Notes: a model not told the origin generated them from the letters alone. A stretch of 64,000 nt of DNA from JAAZGD01 sp964489555 (GCA_964489555.1 CAZAZF010000005.1:47932-111931); one strand, 5' to 3'; shown: positions 42,243-52,219, counted from the stretch's first letter. Made by a program: numbers and translations.

Positions 42243-43121
42243 ATGTATGAACTAGTGCCACTTCATAATAACACCTATTACATGGAATGCCCCGCCAAGG
42301 TGGGGCTATATTTTTCGGAGGACAAAAAAGCTGTTGTTATTGACAGTGGCATTGACAAAGACACGGCTAAAAAAATAGAGCGTCACCTACTGGAGAGAGA
42401 AGTGGGCCTATCTATGATTCTCAATACCCACAGCCATGCAGATCACTGTGGAGGAGACTTTTACCTTCAAGAAAAAACGGGATGCCCAATATATGCTCCG
42501 GATTTTGAAAGCGCTATTATTCGCCAAACTTTCCTGGAACCTTCCATATTATATGGTGGCTATCCATACAAAGAATTACGAAATAAATTTCTTATGGCAA
42601 AGCCAGCCAGGGCGGAAGATATTCAAACCGCATCATTACCAGAGGGGTTTGAATGGATAGAACTACCGGGGCATACTTTTCAGCAGATAGGAATCCGCAC
42701 ACCGGACGATATATGGTTTATTGCCGATAGCCTATTTGACAACGCCATCCTGGCCAAATATTCCTACACCTCTATGTATGATATACAGGGTCAAATGGAA
42801 ACACTGGAGAAATTAAAAACCTTGGAGGGTTTGTGGTTTGTACCATCCCACGGAAAGCCCACCCGGAATTTAAGCTTGTTAATCCAGCAAAATCATAAAA
42901 AATTACGACGGGATTTGGAGCAGGTTAAAGAATTTTGTGGAAAAGGAATTACCTGGGAGGAACTATTAAAAAAGGTAATGGATTACCAACAGCAAACGCT
43001 GAATCACAATCAATATGTGTTAATGGGTTTCACTCTTCGTTCTTATCTCTCCTATTTAAAAGACCAACAAGAGCTGATATGCGATTTCCAAGAAAACCGA
43101 TTGTTGTGGGCCCTTCCTTAG
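42243..43121 (+). CDS. Metallo-beta-lactamase-fold hydrolase
   Basis: 292 residues. Zinc motif HSHADHCGG near residue 62, later metal residues in LPGHTFQQ and IADSLFD, and a final His in VPSHGKP. The C-terminal third is a helical region without recognised motif. Family members are thiolesterases, glyoxalase II-like enzymes and others; the substrate is unknown. It starts 2 bases after the DUF1294 gene and its stop codon lies inside the terminator hairpin. Confidence 0.85.
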   Translation: MYELVPLHNNTYYMECPAKVGLYFSEDKKAVVIDSGIDKDTAKKIERHLLEREVGLSMILNTHSHADHCGGDFYLQEKTGCPIYAPDFESAIIRQTFLEPSILYGGYPYKELRNKFLMAKPARAEDIQTASLPEGFEWIELPGHTFQQIGIRTPDDIWFIADSLFDNAILAKYSYTSMYDIQGQMETLEKLKTLEGLWFVPSHGKPTRNLSLLIQQNHKKLRRDLEQVKEFCGKGITWEELLKKVMDYQQQTLNHNQYVLMGFTLRSYLSYLKDQQELICDFQENRLLWALP

Positions 43122-43134
43122 GAAGGGTTTTTTT
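43111..43134 (+). terminator. Terminator of the origin-side plus-strand operon
   Basis: CCCTTCC-TTA-GGAAGGG followed by seven T. The stop codon of the hydrolase is in the loop. Confidence 0.9.
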
Positions 43135-43438
43135 ATGGAATGGGAGCCTTGCACCCTGATATTACCGCAAGATAGTACGGTTTATCTCTGCATATCGCTG
43201 TTATGATAAAGCGATAACACATTAAACAGCGAACAAGACACTGCGCACAAGGGATAAAGAGCTTATCCCATAAACAGCTAAATCAATTGAAATAGCTCGT
43301 GTTTTCGGAATTCACTTATGAAAAAACGGTGGTAAATAGAAGATAATTTGATATAATAAAACAAAACAGAAAACAACATAAATATCGCAAGAATGTACCT
43401 GTTCCCCGTTTTTCGTGAACCGTAAGGAGGCCATAGGA
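43122..43438. other. Intergenic region before hutH with two inverted repeats
   Basis: No gene seen. It holds TATCGCT...AGCGATA (43193-43199 and 43210-43216), GGGATAA-AGAGC-TTATCCC (43251-43269) and an extended -10 promoter (43349-43357). The repeats could be operators of the histidine operon, although both are far upstream of the promoter. Confidence 0.5.
43349..43357 (+). promoter_or_regulatory. Extended -10 promoter of the hut operon
   Basis: TGATATAAT (TGn plus perfect TATAAT), with no clear -35; 82 bases before the hutH start. Confidence 0.55.
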
Positions 43439-44965
43439 ATGTCAATTACCATCAACGGAAAAGATCTTACCATAGAAGAGACCATACGAGTCGCCCGAAA
43501 TCAGGAGAAAGTATCCATTCATCCGGAAGCCATGAAACGGGTGGAAGAGGCGAGAAACTTTGTGGACCGGAAGCTATCTGAGGGTGCAGTGATTTACGGA
43601 CTCACCACCGGATTCGGAAAATTTTCTGACACCCTGATTTCTTCAGAAGATGCGGAAGCGTTACAACGAAATTTGATTTTATCTCACGCATGTGGAATGG
43701 GAAACCCTTTGCCAACGGAAGTAGTACGGGCTGCCATGCTTCTTCGATGCAATGCCCTGTCCCGAGGAAATTCCGGTATTCGACCCGAAACGCTGAACAC
43801 CCTTTTGGAGATGCTCAACCGGGGGGTGCATCCAAGAATTCCTGAAAAAGGCTCCTTGGGGGCTTCTGGAGATTTGGCACCATTGTCCCACATGGTGTTG
43901 GTCCTTTTGGGAGAAGGAGAGGCAGAATACCAAGGGGAAGTACTTTCCGGCAGAGAGGCCATGAAGAGAGCCGGGCTTGCGCCGGTGGTCTTGGCCGCCA
44001 AAGAAGGGCTGGCCTTGATTAACGGCACACAAATTATGACCGCCATTGGCATCAATGTGTTATGGGATGCATTGGTCCTTTCCAAAACATCGGACATTGT
44101 TATGGCCATGACCGGGGAAGCCTTGAACACCATCACCAAAGCCTTTGATGATAAGGTACACCAGCTTCGAGGGCACCGGGGGCAAATCGTTTGTGCTGAA
44201 AATCTGCGGCGCTTATTGGAAGGCTCGGAAAATGCAAAACCTGTTCATCCTCAAAAAGTGCAGGATCCCTATTCTTTGCGTTGCACGCCTCAAGTCCACG
44301 GCGCCAGCCGGGATGCCATAGAATATGTGGTTCAGGCTGTTACAAAGGAAATCAATGCAGTGACCGATAATCCTCTGATTTTCCCGGAAGAGGAAGAAGT
44401 TATTTCCGGAGGCAACTTCCATGGGCAACCTATGGCCTTGGCCTTTGACTTCTTAAAAATTGCCATATCGGAACTAGGCGATATATCTGAAAGAAGGGGG
44501 GAACGCATGATCAATCCTCAGCTTTCCGAAGGGTTGCCACCTTTTCTTACAAAACATGGCGGAGTGTGTTCCGGCTTTATGATTGCTCAATATTCAGCGG
44601 CCTCTATGGTCTCGGAAAATAAAATCTATGCCCATCCTGCTTCTGTGGATTCCATTCCTTCTTCCGGGAATCAGGAAGATCATGTGAGCATGGGAACTAC
44701 TGCTGCCAGGACCTGCGCTATGATTTTAGACAATACCAGAAAAGTGTTGGCCATCGAACTTTTTGCGGCAAGCCAAGCTATTTGGCTCCGGGGAGAGAAG
44801 GGATTGTCACCGGCTATGCAACGGGTGTATCATTGTATTCGAAAGGAAATTCAGCCGGTGGATACGGATGTGCTGATGCATGGCCCTATGGTAAAAATAG
44901 AAGAAATGATTGTCGGCGGAAAAATTCTTGAAGCGGCCGAACAAATCGTCGGGCCATTGAAATAG
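43439..44965 (+). CDS. hutH: Histidine ammonia-lyase
   Basis: First step of histidine breakdown: histidine to urocanate plus ammonia. 508 residues. The Ala142-Ser143-Gly144 triad in GSLGASGDLAPLSH forms the MIO cofactor by self-cyclisation. ATG 43439 is chosen for TAAGGAGG upstream; an in-frame ATG eight codons earlier lacks one. First gene of the hut operon. Confidence 0.97.
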   Translation: MSITINGKDLTIEETIRVARNQEKVSIHPEAMKRVEEARNFVDRKLSEGAVIYGLTTGFGKFSDTLISSEDAEALQRNLILSHACGMGNPLPTEVVRAAMLLRCNALSRGNSGIRPETLNTLLEMLNRGVHPRIPEKGSLGASGDLAPLSHMVLVLLGEGEAEYQGEVLSGREAMKRAGLAPVVLAAKEGLALINGTQIMTAIGINVLWDALVLSKTSDIVMAMTGEALNTITKAFDDKVHQLRGHRGQIVCAENLRRLLEGSENAKPVHPQKVQDPYSLRCTPQVHGASRDAIEYVVQAVTKEINAVTDNPLIFPEEEEVISGGNFHGQPMALAFDFLKIAISELGDISERRGERMINPQLSEGLPPFLTKHGGVCSGFMIAQYSAASMVSENKIYAHPASVDSIPSSGNQEDHVSMGTTAARTCAMILDNTRKVLAIELFAASQAIWLRGEKGLSPAMQRVYHCIRKEIQPVDTDVLMHGPMVKIEEMIVGGKILEAAEQIVGPLK

Positions 44966-44986
44966 AAAGAAGGGAGGAAGTCACCC

Positions 44987-47002
44987 ATGAACAACCAGGA
45001 TATTGAGAAAGCCATGACCATTACATTGGAGAAGGAATTGCCACCGATACCTTCTTTTCAAGAAGGTATTCGCCGTGCACCGGACCGAGGATTTCGCCTG
45101 ACCAAAGCACAGACGGAAATGGCACTACGAAATGCACTACGATACGTGCATCCGGACCTCCATGCCACACTGGCACCGGAATTCATGGAGGAGTTAAAGA
45201 CCACCGGTAGAGTTTATGCTTATCGATATCGCCCCGAAGGAAGAATCTACGGCAAGTCGATTTCGGAATATAAAGGAAACTGTATTGAAGGAAAAGCCTT
45301 TCAGGTGATGCTGGACAACAACCTGGATTTCGATATTGCCTTGTACCCTTATGAACTGGTTACCTACGGAGAAACGGGACAGCCCTGCCAGAACTGGCTT
45401 CAATATCGACTCATTAAAAGATACTTGGAAGAACTGAGAGAAGATCAAACCCTGGTGGTTATTTCCGGACATCCTCTGGGCTTGTTTCCTTCCAAACCGG
45501 AAGCACCCCGTGTAATTCTCACCAATGCCTTGATGGTGGGTATGTTCGACAACCAGGATGACTGGGAAGTAGCGGAACAAATGGGGGTGGCCAATTATGG
45601 CCAAATGACAGCAGGCGGATGGATGTACATCGGTCCACAAGGCATTGTGCATGGAACCTTCAATACCATCTTAAATGCTGGGAGAAAATATTTGGGTGTA
45701 TCGGACCAAGGGGATTTGACGGGACACACCTTTGTATCCTCCGGTTTGGGAGGTATGTCCGGGGCCCAGCCGAAAGCAGCCACCATCGCAAGAGCTGTGG
45801 GCATATTCGCGGAGGTGGATTTATCCCGTATCCAAACCAGAAAAGACCAGGGTTGGGTAGACGTAATTCTCGACGACCTGGAGAAAGTCTTTGAACTAGC
45901 CAAGGACAAACAGCAAAAGGGAGAAAGCATCTCCATCGCATATCACGGAAACATTGTGGATTTATTGGAGGGAGCCCTTGCCCAACAATTTCCCATAGAC
46001 TTGCTTTCCGATCAAACCTCATGTCACAATGTGTACAATGGGGGTTATTGTCCGGTGGGACTATCCTTTGATGAAAGAACCACTCTTCTTCACCATGATC
46101 GAACCGCCTTCCGCCAGAAGGTGGATCTGTCCTTACGACGACACTACGAAGCCATTAAAGGCCTTACGGAAAAGGGCACCTACTTTTTTGATTATGGCAA
46201 TTCCTTCTTGAAAGCCATGTACGATGCCGGTATTGTGGAAATATCCAAAAACGGAGTAGATGAAAAGGATGGATTCATATGGCCCTCCTATGTGGAAGAT
46301 ATTATGGGACCCATGCTTTTTGATTACGGCTATGGCCCTTTCCGTTGGGTATGTCTTTCCGGAAAATCGGAAGACCTGGATGCTACCGACAAGGCGGCGA
46401 TGGAACTTATCGACCCCAATGGCCGATTCCAAGACCGGGACAATTGGGTGTGGATTCGGGATGCCAAGTCCCATAAAATGGTGGTGGGCACCCAGGCCAG
46501 AATTCTTTATCAGGACGCAAGGGGCCGTACAAAAATTGCCTTGCGATTTAATGAGATGGTACGAGAAGGTCAGATTGGACCGGTGATGTTGGGTAGAGAC
46601 CACCATGACGTGTCCGGAACCGACTCGCCTTTCCGTGAAACCGCCAACATCAAGGATGGTTCCAATGTGATGGCGGACATGGCGGTACAATGCTTTGCCG
46701 GCAATGCCGCCCGTGGTATGAGCTTATGCGCACTGCATAATGGCGGAGGGGTAGGTATCGGGAAATCCATCAATGGAGGCTTTGGCTTGGTGTTGGATGG
46801 CAGTGAACGAGTGGATCAAATCATTGAATCCTCTATGATGTGGGATGTGATGGGTGGTGTGGCCAGAAGAAGCTGGGCTAGAAATCAAGGCGCAATAGAA
46901 ACCGCCATAGAGTACAATCAGTTGGAAGGGGAAAGGGCCCACATTACCTTGCCCTATCTAGTAGATGACAGCCTCATCAAAGCAACAATGAATGAGGAAT
47001 AA
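44987..47002 (+). CDS. hutU: Urocanate hydratase
   Basis: Converts urocanate to imidazolonepropionate with tightly bound NAD. 671 residues, the longer urocanase type (classical HutU about 555). Recognisable regions: MTAGGWMYIGPQGIVHGT, SSGLGGMSGAQPKA (NAD-binding, active site) and DQTSCHNVYNGGYCPVG with the catalytic Cys. It is 21 bases after hutH with its own ribosome site (GGGAGG). Confidence 0.96.
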   Translation: MNNQDIEKAMTITLEKELPPIPSFQEGIRRAPDRGFRLTKAQTEMALRNALRYVHPDLHATLAPEFMEELKTTGRVYAYRYRPEGRIYGKSISEYKGNCIEGKAFQVMLDNNLDFDIALYPYELVTYGETGQPCQNWLQYRLIKRYLEELREDQTLVVISGHPLGLFPSKPEAPRVILTNALMVGMFDNQDDWEVAEQMGVANYGQMTAGGWMYIGPQGIVHGTFNTILNAGRKYLGVSDQGDLTGHTFVSSGLGGMSGAQPKAATIARAVGIFAEVDLSRIQTRKDQGWVDVILDDLEKVFELAKDKQQKGESISIAYHGNIVDLLEGALAQQFPIDLLSDQTSCHNVYNGGYCPVGLSFDERTTLLHHDRTAFRQKVDLSLRRHYEAIKGLTEKGTYFFDYGNSFLKAMYDAGIVEISKNGVDEKDGFIWPSYVEDIMGPMLFDYGYGPFRWVCLSGKSEDLDATDKAAMELIDPNGRFQDRDNWVWIRDAKSHKMVVGTQARILYQDARGRTKIALRFNEMVREGQIGPVMLGRDHHDVSGTDSPFRETANIKDGSNVMADMAVQCFAGNAARGMSLCALHNGGGVGIGKSINGGFGLVLDGSERVDQIIESSMMWDVMGGVARRSWARNQGAIETAIEYNQLEGERAHITLPYLVDDSLIKATMNEE

Positions 47003-47046
47003 AGTAAATCGTCAATAGGCGATATTACGGAAAACGAGGTACCGCT

Positions 47047-48282
47047 ATGAGTAGCCTGTTCATAAAAAACATAGGAACTCTGCAGACTCCAGTGGGAAAT
47101 TATCCCCACAAGGGGGAAGAGCAGGGACAAAATCAAGTCATGCGAGATGTGGCCATCGAGATACGGGAAGGCATCATTCAAGCCATCTACACTTCCGAGG
47201 ATTTGCTCCCGGAGGAAGAAGACTTTGATATGATTCTGGATGCGGAAGGAAATCTGGTGACACCAGGTTTGGTGGACGGTCATACCCATCTGGTATTCGG
47301 TGGATATCGTCAACATGAAATACCGCTGAAGCTAAAGGGTGCTTCCTACTTAGAAATATTGAAAAGCGGAGGAGGCATACTGGACACGGTGCGAAAAACC
47401 AGAGAAGCCACCTTCGAAGAGCTGTATGAAAAGTCGGAAGAATTCTTAGATGAAATGATGGCAATGGGTGTCACCACCTGTGAAGCCAAATCCGGATACG
47501 GATTGGATCGAGACACAGAAATCCGAACTCTGGAAGTGATTGCCGAGTTAAAAGAAAACCACCCCATGGACATGGTGGCCACCTATATGGGTGCCCATGC
47601 CATTCCGCCAGAATATGAAGGAAGAGGAAACGAATACATCGATGTCCTCTGCAAAGAAGTGATGGAAGAAGCGGCTTTACACAAGCTTGCACAGTATGTG
47701 GATGTATTCTGCGAAGCCTCGGTGTTTGACCCGGACCAGTCAGAAAGGTACTTAAAGATGGCCCAAGCTCTGGGATTGGGCATTCGAATCCATGCAGACG
47801 AAATAGAAGAAATGGGAGGTTCCCAATTGGCGGGACGAATGAAAGCGGCATCCGCCGAGCATCTCATTGCCATTGGAGAAGATGGAATCCAAGCTTTGGC
47901 CCGGGGAGGCACCATCGCCATGTTACTGCCTGCCACCTCTTTCTACCTGGGAAAGAACTTTGCCCCGGCTCGAAAGATGATTGACGCAGGTGTACCGGTG
48001 GCCATGGCCACGGACTTCAACCCGGGATCCAGCCCCTCACTTAATCTGGGGTTTGTTATGAACTTGGGATATTTAAAATATGGACTCACACCGGAAGAAG
48101 TTCTAACCGCCGTTACCATTAATCCGGCTTGTGCCCTGGGAATGGAAAAACAGGTGGGCACCCTGGAAGTGGGGAAGCAAGGGGACTTGGTAATATGGAA
48201 TGCACCGGATATGGAAATGCTTTGCTACCGATATGGCTCCAACCTGGCATTAGGGGTAGTGAAAAAAGGACAGTTGGTGTAG
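47047..48282 (+). CDS. hutI: Imidazolonepropionase
   Basis: Opens the imidazolone ring to formiminoglutamate. 411-residue amidohydrolase: metal motif PGLVDGHTHLVFGG near residue 75, KSGYGL and HADEIEEMGG with ligand residues, and MATDFNPGSSPS with the catalytic Asp. GAGGT precedes ATG 47047. Confidence 0.96.
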   Translation: MSSLFIKNIGTLQTPVGNYPHKGEEQGQNQVMRDVAIEIREGIIQAIYTSEDLLPEEEDFDMILDAEGNLVTPGLVDGHTHLVFGGYRQHEIPLKLKGASYLEILKSGGGILDTVRKTREATFEELYEKSEEFLDEMMAMGVTTCEAKSGYGLDRDTEIRTLEVIAELKENHPMDMVATYMGAHAIPPEYEGRGNEYIDVLCKEVMEEAALHKLAQYVDVFCEASVFDPDQSERYLKMAQALGLGIRIHADEIEEMGGSQLAGRMKAASAEHLIAIGEDGIQALARGGTIAMLLPATSFYLGKNFAPARKMIDAGVPVAMATDFNPGSSPSLNLGFVMNLGYLKYGLTPEEVLTAVTINPACALGMEKQVGTLEVGKQGDLVIWNAPDMEMLCYRYGSNLALGVVKKGQLV

Positions 48283-48337
48283 ATAAGGAATAACGGGGAA
48301 ATCAAAAGGAGAAGTAGAAGGAAAAGGAGTAAAGCAG

Positions 48338-48958
48338 ATGATAGAACATACATTAAAAGAGTATTTGGATTTGCTGAAAAGCAGTGATCCGGCACCGGGA
48401 GGAGGCTCTGCCTCTGCATTGGCGGGGGCGCAAGGTGTTGCCTTGGTTATGATGGTGGCCAACCTGACGGTGGGACGGGAAAAGTATAAAGAAAATGAAG
48501 CTCTATGTCAGCAGGCCTTGAAAGAGGGAGCCGGCATAATGGAAGGATTGATTCAAGCCATCCACGAAGATACGGAAGCCTACAATCGGGTGATGGCAGC
48601 TTATCAGCTTCCCAAAGAAACTGAAGAAGAAAAAGCCTTACGAAGCAAAGCCATTCGAGAAGCCACACTGGTTGCCACCCAAGTTCCCTATGATGCCATG
48701 AAATTATCTTTGAAGGGTTTAGAATTGGCCAAAAGCCTGGTGGGAAAATCCAACCTCAACTGCTCCTCGGATCTGGGAGTAGCGGCGCTGAATCTCTTGG
48801 CTTGTAGCCAAGGGGTGTGGCTCAATATTCTGACCAATCTTTCCGGCATCAAAGATCCGGAACGGGAGCAATCCTTCCGGGACGGTGGAATGAAGCTCTA
48901 TCAACAAACAGAAACATTGGCTCATGAGATTTATGAAGAAGTGAAAAACGGACTGTAA
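48338..48958 (+). CDS. fchA: Formimidoyltetrahydrofolate cyclodeaminase (FchA)
   Basis: 206 helical residues of the cyclodeaminase family, with the start motif DPAPGGGSASALAGAQG. It takes 5-formimino-THF to 5,10-methenyl-THF and ammonia. In many animals it is fused to the transferase; here it is a separate gene next to ftcD. AAGGAG precedes ATG 48338. A small hairpin GAGGTAT/ATACCTC (48969-48989) follows in the spacer to ftcD. Confidence 0.93.
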   Translation: MIEHTLKEYLDLLKSSDPAPGGGSASALAGAQGVALVMMVANLTVGREKYKENEALCQQALKEGAGIMEGLIQAIHEDTEAYNRVMAAYQLPKETEEEKALRSKAIREATLVATQVPYDAMKLSLKGLELAKSLVGKSNLNCSSDLGVAALNLLACSQGVWLNILTNLSGIKDPEREQSFRDGGMKLYQQTETLAHEIYEEVKNGL

Positions 48959-49031
48959 TATAGAAACGGAGGTATCATACATATACCTCGCCAAAGGATA
49001 CAGGCCAGAAAAACATAAAGGAGAAATACAT

Positions 49032-49928
49032 ATGGCATCCATTATAGAAAGCATTCCCAACATCAGCGAAGGGAGAAATCAAGATGTAATCCAAGGTTGC
49101 GTGGACCAAATTCGAACGACACCGGGATGTACGCTTTTGAATGTAAGTAGCGATCCTTCCCACAACCGAACGGTAATCACCTATATGGGAAACCCGGAAG
49201 GAGTGGAAGAAGCCAGCGTGAAGCTAGTAAAAAAAGCGGTGGAAACCATCGACTTAACCCAACATCAGGGAGAACATCCCAGAATGGGAGCGGTGGATGT
49301 GATGCCCTTTGTTCCCATCAAGGATGCCACAGAGGAAGATTGCATACAGTTAGCCAGCCATGTAGGGAAACGCATTTATGAAGAAGCCGGTGTGCCGGTA
49401 TTCTTATATGAGAAGTCCGCTACTGCGGAATATCGCAAGAATTTGGCCGCCATTCGAAAAGGCCAGTTTGAAGCCATGGCAGAAAAGGTGAAAGACCCCC
49501 AATGGATTCCGGATTTTGGGGGAGCACAAATCCATCCCACCGCCGGTGTGGTGGCAGTGGGGGCACGCCCGCCCCTCATCGCATACAACATCAATCTCAG
49601 CACCGATGATTTGGAATTGGCCAGCGCCATCGCCAAGGAAATTCGAGAATCCTCCGGTGGTCTTCCTTGTGTGAAATCCATCGGCATCATGTTGGAAGAA
49701 AGAAATCTGGCCCAGGTTTCCATTAACATGACGGATTTTACCGTAACCCCGTTGCACCAGGTTACCGAACTGGTTCGTGAAAAAGCGAAAAAAGCAGGGG
49801 TAGAGGTGATCGGCACGGAGCTAATTGGGTTGTGTCCCATGAAAGCCCTTTTGGATGCGGCGGAATATTATTTGCAAATCGAAGATTTTAACCCCCAGGT
49901 GCAGGTGATCGAAAACCATTTGCTGTAA
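49032..49928 (+). CDS. ftcD: Glutamate formimidoyltransferase
   Basis: Moves the formimino group of formiminoglutamate to THF, releasing glutamate. 298 residues with the opening IESIPNISEGRN, GEHPRMGAVDVMPFVP (folate region) and VGARPPLIAYNINL. Last gene of the hut operon; AAAGGAG precedes ATG 49032 and a terminator follows. Confidence 0.95.
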   Translation: MASIIESIPNISEGRNQDVIQGCVDQIRTTPGCTLLNVSSDPSHNRTVITYMGNPEGVEEASVKLVKKAVETIDLTQHQGEHPRMGAVDVMPFVPIKDATEEDCIQLASHVGKRIYEEAGVPVFLYEKSATAEYRKNLAAIRKGQFEAMAEKVKDPQWIPDFGGAQIHPTAGVVAVGARPPLIAYNINLSTDDLELASAIAKEIRESSGGLPCVKSIGIMLEERNLAQVSINMTDFTVTPLHQVTELVREKAKKAGVEVIGTELIGLCPMKALLDAAEYYLQIEDFNPQVQVIENHLL

Positions 49929-49964
49929 TAAAAACATCTATCATGGAAAAGAAACCCGGATTTC

Positions 49965-49995
49965 AAGAGCCCTTGGAGAAAAAGGGCTCTTTTAA
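49965..49995 (+). terminator. Terminator of the hut operon
   Basis: AAGAGCCC / GGGCTCTT stem with an 11-base loop, then TTAAT. Confidence 0.8.
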
Positions 49996-49999
49996 TATA

Positions 50000-50030
50000 A
50001 CAAGTTTGCGGTTTAACGCACTAAACTTGT
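50000..50030. promoter_or_regulatory. Inverted repeat upstream of the kor operon
   Basis: ACAAGTTT (50000-50007) and AAACTTGT (50023-50030) are perfect inverted arms 15 bases apart, with an inner GCG...CGC. Possible regulatory site. Confidence 0.4.
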
Positions 50031-50069
50031 ATACAATAATACAAATAGACAAAAGAAAGTTTCATAAAA

Positions 50070-50083
50070 CTTGAAATTTCAAG
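50070..50083. promoter_or_regulatory. 14-bp palindrome CTTGAAATTTCAAG upstream of kor
   Basis: Identical to the palindrome at 3910-3923 before the amino-acid permease. Here it sits 8 bases upstream of the -35 box, an activator-like position. Confidence 0.55.
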
Positions 50084-50091
50084 GATAAACC

Positions 50092-50120
50092 TTGTCAAAT
50101 ATCGTATACAATGATATAAT
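50092..50120 (+). promoter_or_regulatory. Sigma-A promoter of the kor operon
   Basis: TTGTCA (50092-50097), 17-base spacer, perfect TATAAT (50115-50120) with an extended TGA before it. The TTG of this -35 box is where the longest reading frame of korA begins, which rules that start out. Confidence 0.85.
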
Positions 50121-50190
50121 CCATCTGACGAAAGAGAGCAAATTAATCGAATTGCACCCTTTTGAAATCCTTGACGAGAGGAAGCAATCT

Positions 50191-51441
50191 ATGGATTTTA
50201 TCAATTTGGCAGAAGAGAAAGAAGAAATCCCCCGAAAAGAGCCGGTAAAAATGGTATTACAAGGAAACGAGGCCTGTGCAAAAGGAGCCATTCATGCAGG
50301 GTGTCGTTTTTTTGCGGGGTATCCCATCACCCCTTCCACGGAAATAATTGAGTTGTTGGCCAAAGAGATGCAACAGGTAGGAGGAGCTTTCATACAGATG
50401 GAAGATGAAATTGCCTCCGCTTGTGCCATCATTGGAGCTCGATGGGGAGGCAAAAAAGCCATGACTGCTACTTCCGGCCCGGGTTTTACATTGATGCAAG
50501 AGGCCCTTGGCTATGGGGTAGTTACAGAAACCCCTATTGTGATTGTGAACATACAGAGAGGAGGTCCTTCCACCGGGCAACCCACCATGTCTTCTCAACA
50601 TGACATCTATCAAGCCAGGTACGGTAGTCACGGAGATTATCAAATTATTGTATTAGCCCCTTCTTCGGTGCAAGAGATGTACGATTTTACTCGAAAGGCC
50701 TTTGTTTTGTCAGAACGGTATCGAACCCCGGTAATTCTTTTGGGGGACGAAGTGGTGGGTCACATGAGAGAAAAAATAGTGATTGAGGACACGCAAGTAG
50801 ATGAAAATCCGCTAAAACCCCTTTCGGCCGGATCCCCCACCACTGATTTTTTCCAAGGAGGAAATTCTTTGGTGGAGGGGCAACTTCATGATGAAGAGGG
50901 ACATAGGATTGGACATCTTCCTCAAAAGAGCGGAGAATTTCTTAACAAGCTGGATGAAAAAATTTTACGGAACATAGATGAAATCACCCATATCAACACC
51001 TACTTCATGGAGGATGCGGAAGTTGCCATTGTAGCTTATGGGTCAGTGGCTCGTCCTGCATTGAACGCCATCAAGATGGCTAGGGGGGTCAAAGATGACC
51101 GGATTTCCACCAAATTTAAAATTGTCAAGGATGTGATTACAAAGGGAGTTCCTCAAACCTTGCAAACCGATTATAGCCATCTGAAGGTGGGGTTAATAAA
51201 AATCAATACCGTGTGGCCTTTCCCGGAAGAGGCCTTGAAAAGACTTACGGAAAAAGTAGATTTAATTCTGGTTCCCGAAATGAATGTTGGGAAATACTGT
51301 CGAGAGATTCAACGGGTGGTACGAAAGGTGAAGGTGGTTTCCATGCCCAAAAGCGGGGGAGAATTGCCCAGTCCCAGAGAGTTGTTGGATCGTATCATTT
51401 CCGAGGTAGGGGTGAAACCGGAGGTGAGAGAAGATGAATAG
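50191..51441 (+). CDS. korA: 2-oxoacid:ferredoxin oxidoreductase, alpha subunit (KorA-like)
   Basis: Oxidises a 2-oxoacid with CoA to acyl-CoA, CO2 and reduced ferredoxin. 416 residues; the pyrimidine-binding fold starts MVLQGNEACAKGA and has FFAGYPITPSTEI, EDEIASACAIIGARWGGKKAMTATSGPG (split: IGARWGGKKAMTATSGPG) and RGGPSTGQPT. Start ATG 50191 (GAGAGGAAG upstream) because the promoter occupies earlier codons. The length fits 2-oxoglutarate synthase KorA or a branched-chain relative; substrate is not settled. Being next to the glutamate-yielding hut operon supports 2-oxoglutarate. Confidence 0.9.
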   Translation: MDFINLAEEKEEIPRKEPVKMVLQGNEACAKGAIHAGCRFFAGYPITPSTEIIELLAKEMQQVGGAFIQMEDEIASACAIIGARWGGKKAMTATSGPGFTLMQEALGYGVVTETPIVIVNIQRGGPSTGQPTMSSQHDIYQARYGSHGDYQIIVLAPSSVQEMYDFTRKAFVLSERYRTPVILLGDEVVGHMREKIVIEDTQVDENPLKPLSAGSPTTDFFQGGNSLVEGQLHDEEGHRIGHLPQKSGEFLNKLDEKILRNIDEITHINTYFMEDAEVAIVAYGSVARPALNAIKMARGVKDDRISTKFKIVKDVITKGVPQTLQTDYSHLKVGLIKINTVWPFPEEALKRLTEKVDLILVPEMNVGKYCREIQRVVRKVKVVSMPKSGGELPSPRELLDRIISEVGVKPEVREDE

Positions 51442-52219
51442 TCTTTATCAATCTTACATAAGAACAGAAGCATTGCCCTCTCTGTTCTGTCCCGGCTGCG
51501 GCAACGGAATCATCCAGATGGCGGCCATTCGCGCCATCGACGGGTTGGGTGTTCGAGAAAACCTGGCTTGTGTTTCCGGTATTGGATGTTCCTCCTGGAT
51601 TCCATGCTACCTCAATCTGGATGTGATGCATACTATCCATGGCCGGGCTTTGGCTTTTGCCACTGGTCTGAAGATGGCTCAACCAGATAAAAAAGTGATG
51701 GTTTTTACCGGAGACGGAGACTGTCTGGCCATAGGAGGAAACCACTTCTTGCATGCTTGTGCCAGAAATATTGATTTGACGGTGGTCATGGTGAATAACT
51801 ACATTTACGGAATGACCGGGGGACAGAAATCTCCCGCAACCCCTATGGATGCCGTCACTAAAACATCTCCCTATGGTGCCACGGACTACCCCATTGACGG
51901 CTGCCAGTTGGCACTCACCATGGGGGCTACCTATGTAGCGCGATGGACCACGGCCCACCCGGTGCAGTTGGAAAAGGCCATATGGGAAGGCCTGGAAAAC
52001 AAAGGATTCAGTTACATCGAGGTGTTGAGCCAGTGTCCGGTCCAGGGGGGCAAAAATCTTTATGGGGAAAAGGAGCCGGCCGCTATTTTGAAGAAATACC
52101 GGGAAATGGCCAAGGAGGGGGAAATCACCTTGGGTCGGTTTGCCCAAAACAATCAGCGGAAAGAGTATCTGGAGCGGGTGGAACAGTGTTTGGCAACCCA
52201 GGGATGGGAGGAGTCGTAA
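51434..52219 (+). CDS. korB: 2-oxoacid:ferredoxin oxidoreductase, beta subunit (TPP-binding)
   Basis: 261 residues. Thiamine-diphosphate motif GDGDCLAIGGNHFLHACARN near residue 95 with downstream VNNYIYGMTGGQ, and the Cys motif LFCPGCGNG at the N-terminus. ATG 51434 overlaps the alpha stop by 8 bases. Confidence 0.93.
   Translation: MNSLYQSYIRTEALPSLFCPGCGNGIIQMAAIRAIDGLGVRENLACVSGIGCSSWIPCYLNLDVMHTIHGRALAFATGLKMAQPDKKVMVFTGDGDCLAIGGNHFLHACARNIDLTVVMVNNYIYGMTGGQKSPATPMDAVTKTSPYGATDYPIDGCQLALTMGATYVARWTTAHPVQLEKAIWEGLENKGFSYIEVLSQCPVQGGKNLYGEKEPAAILKKYREMAKEGEITLGRFAQNNQRKEYLERVEQCLATQGWEES

Noticed and set aside
50092..50190. Longer KorA start at TTG 50092
   Set aside because: That TTG is the -35 box of the kor promoter and the -10 box follows inside the would-be coding region, so it cannot be translated from this promoter.
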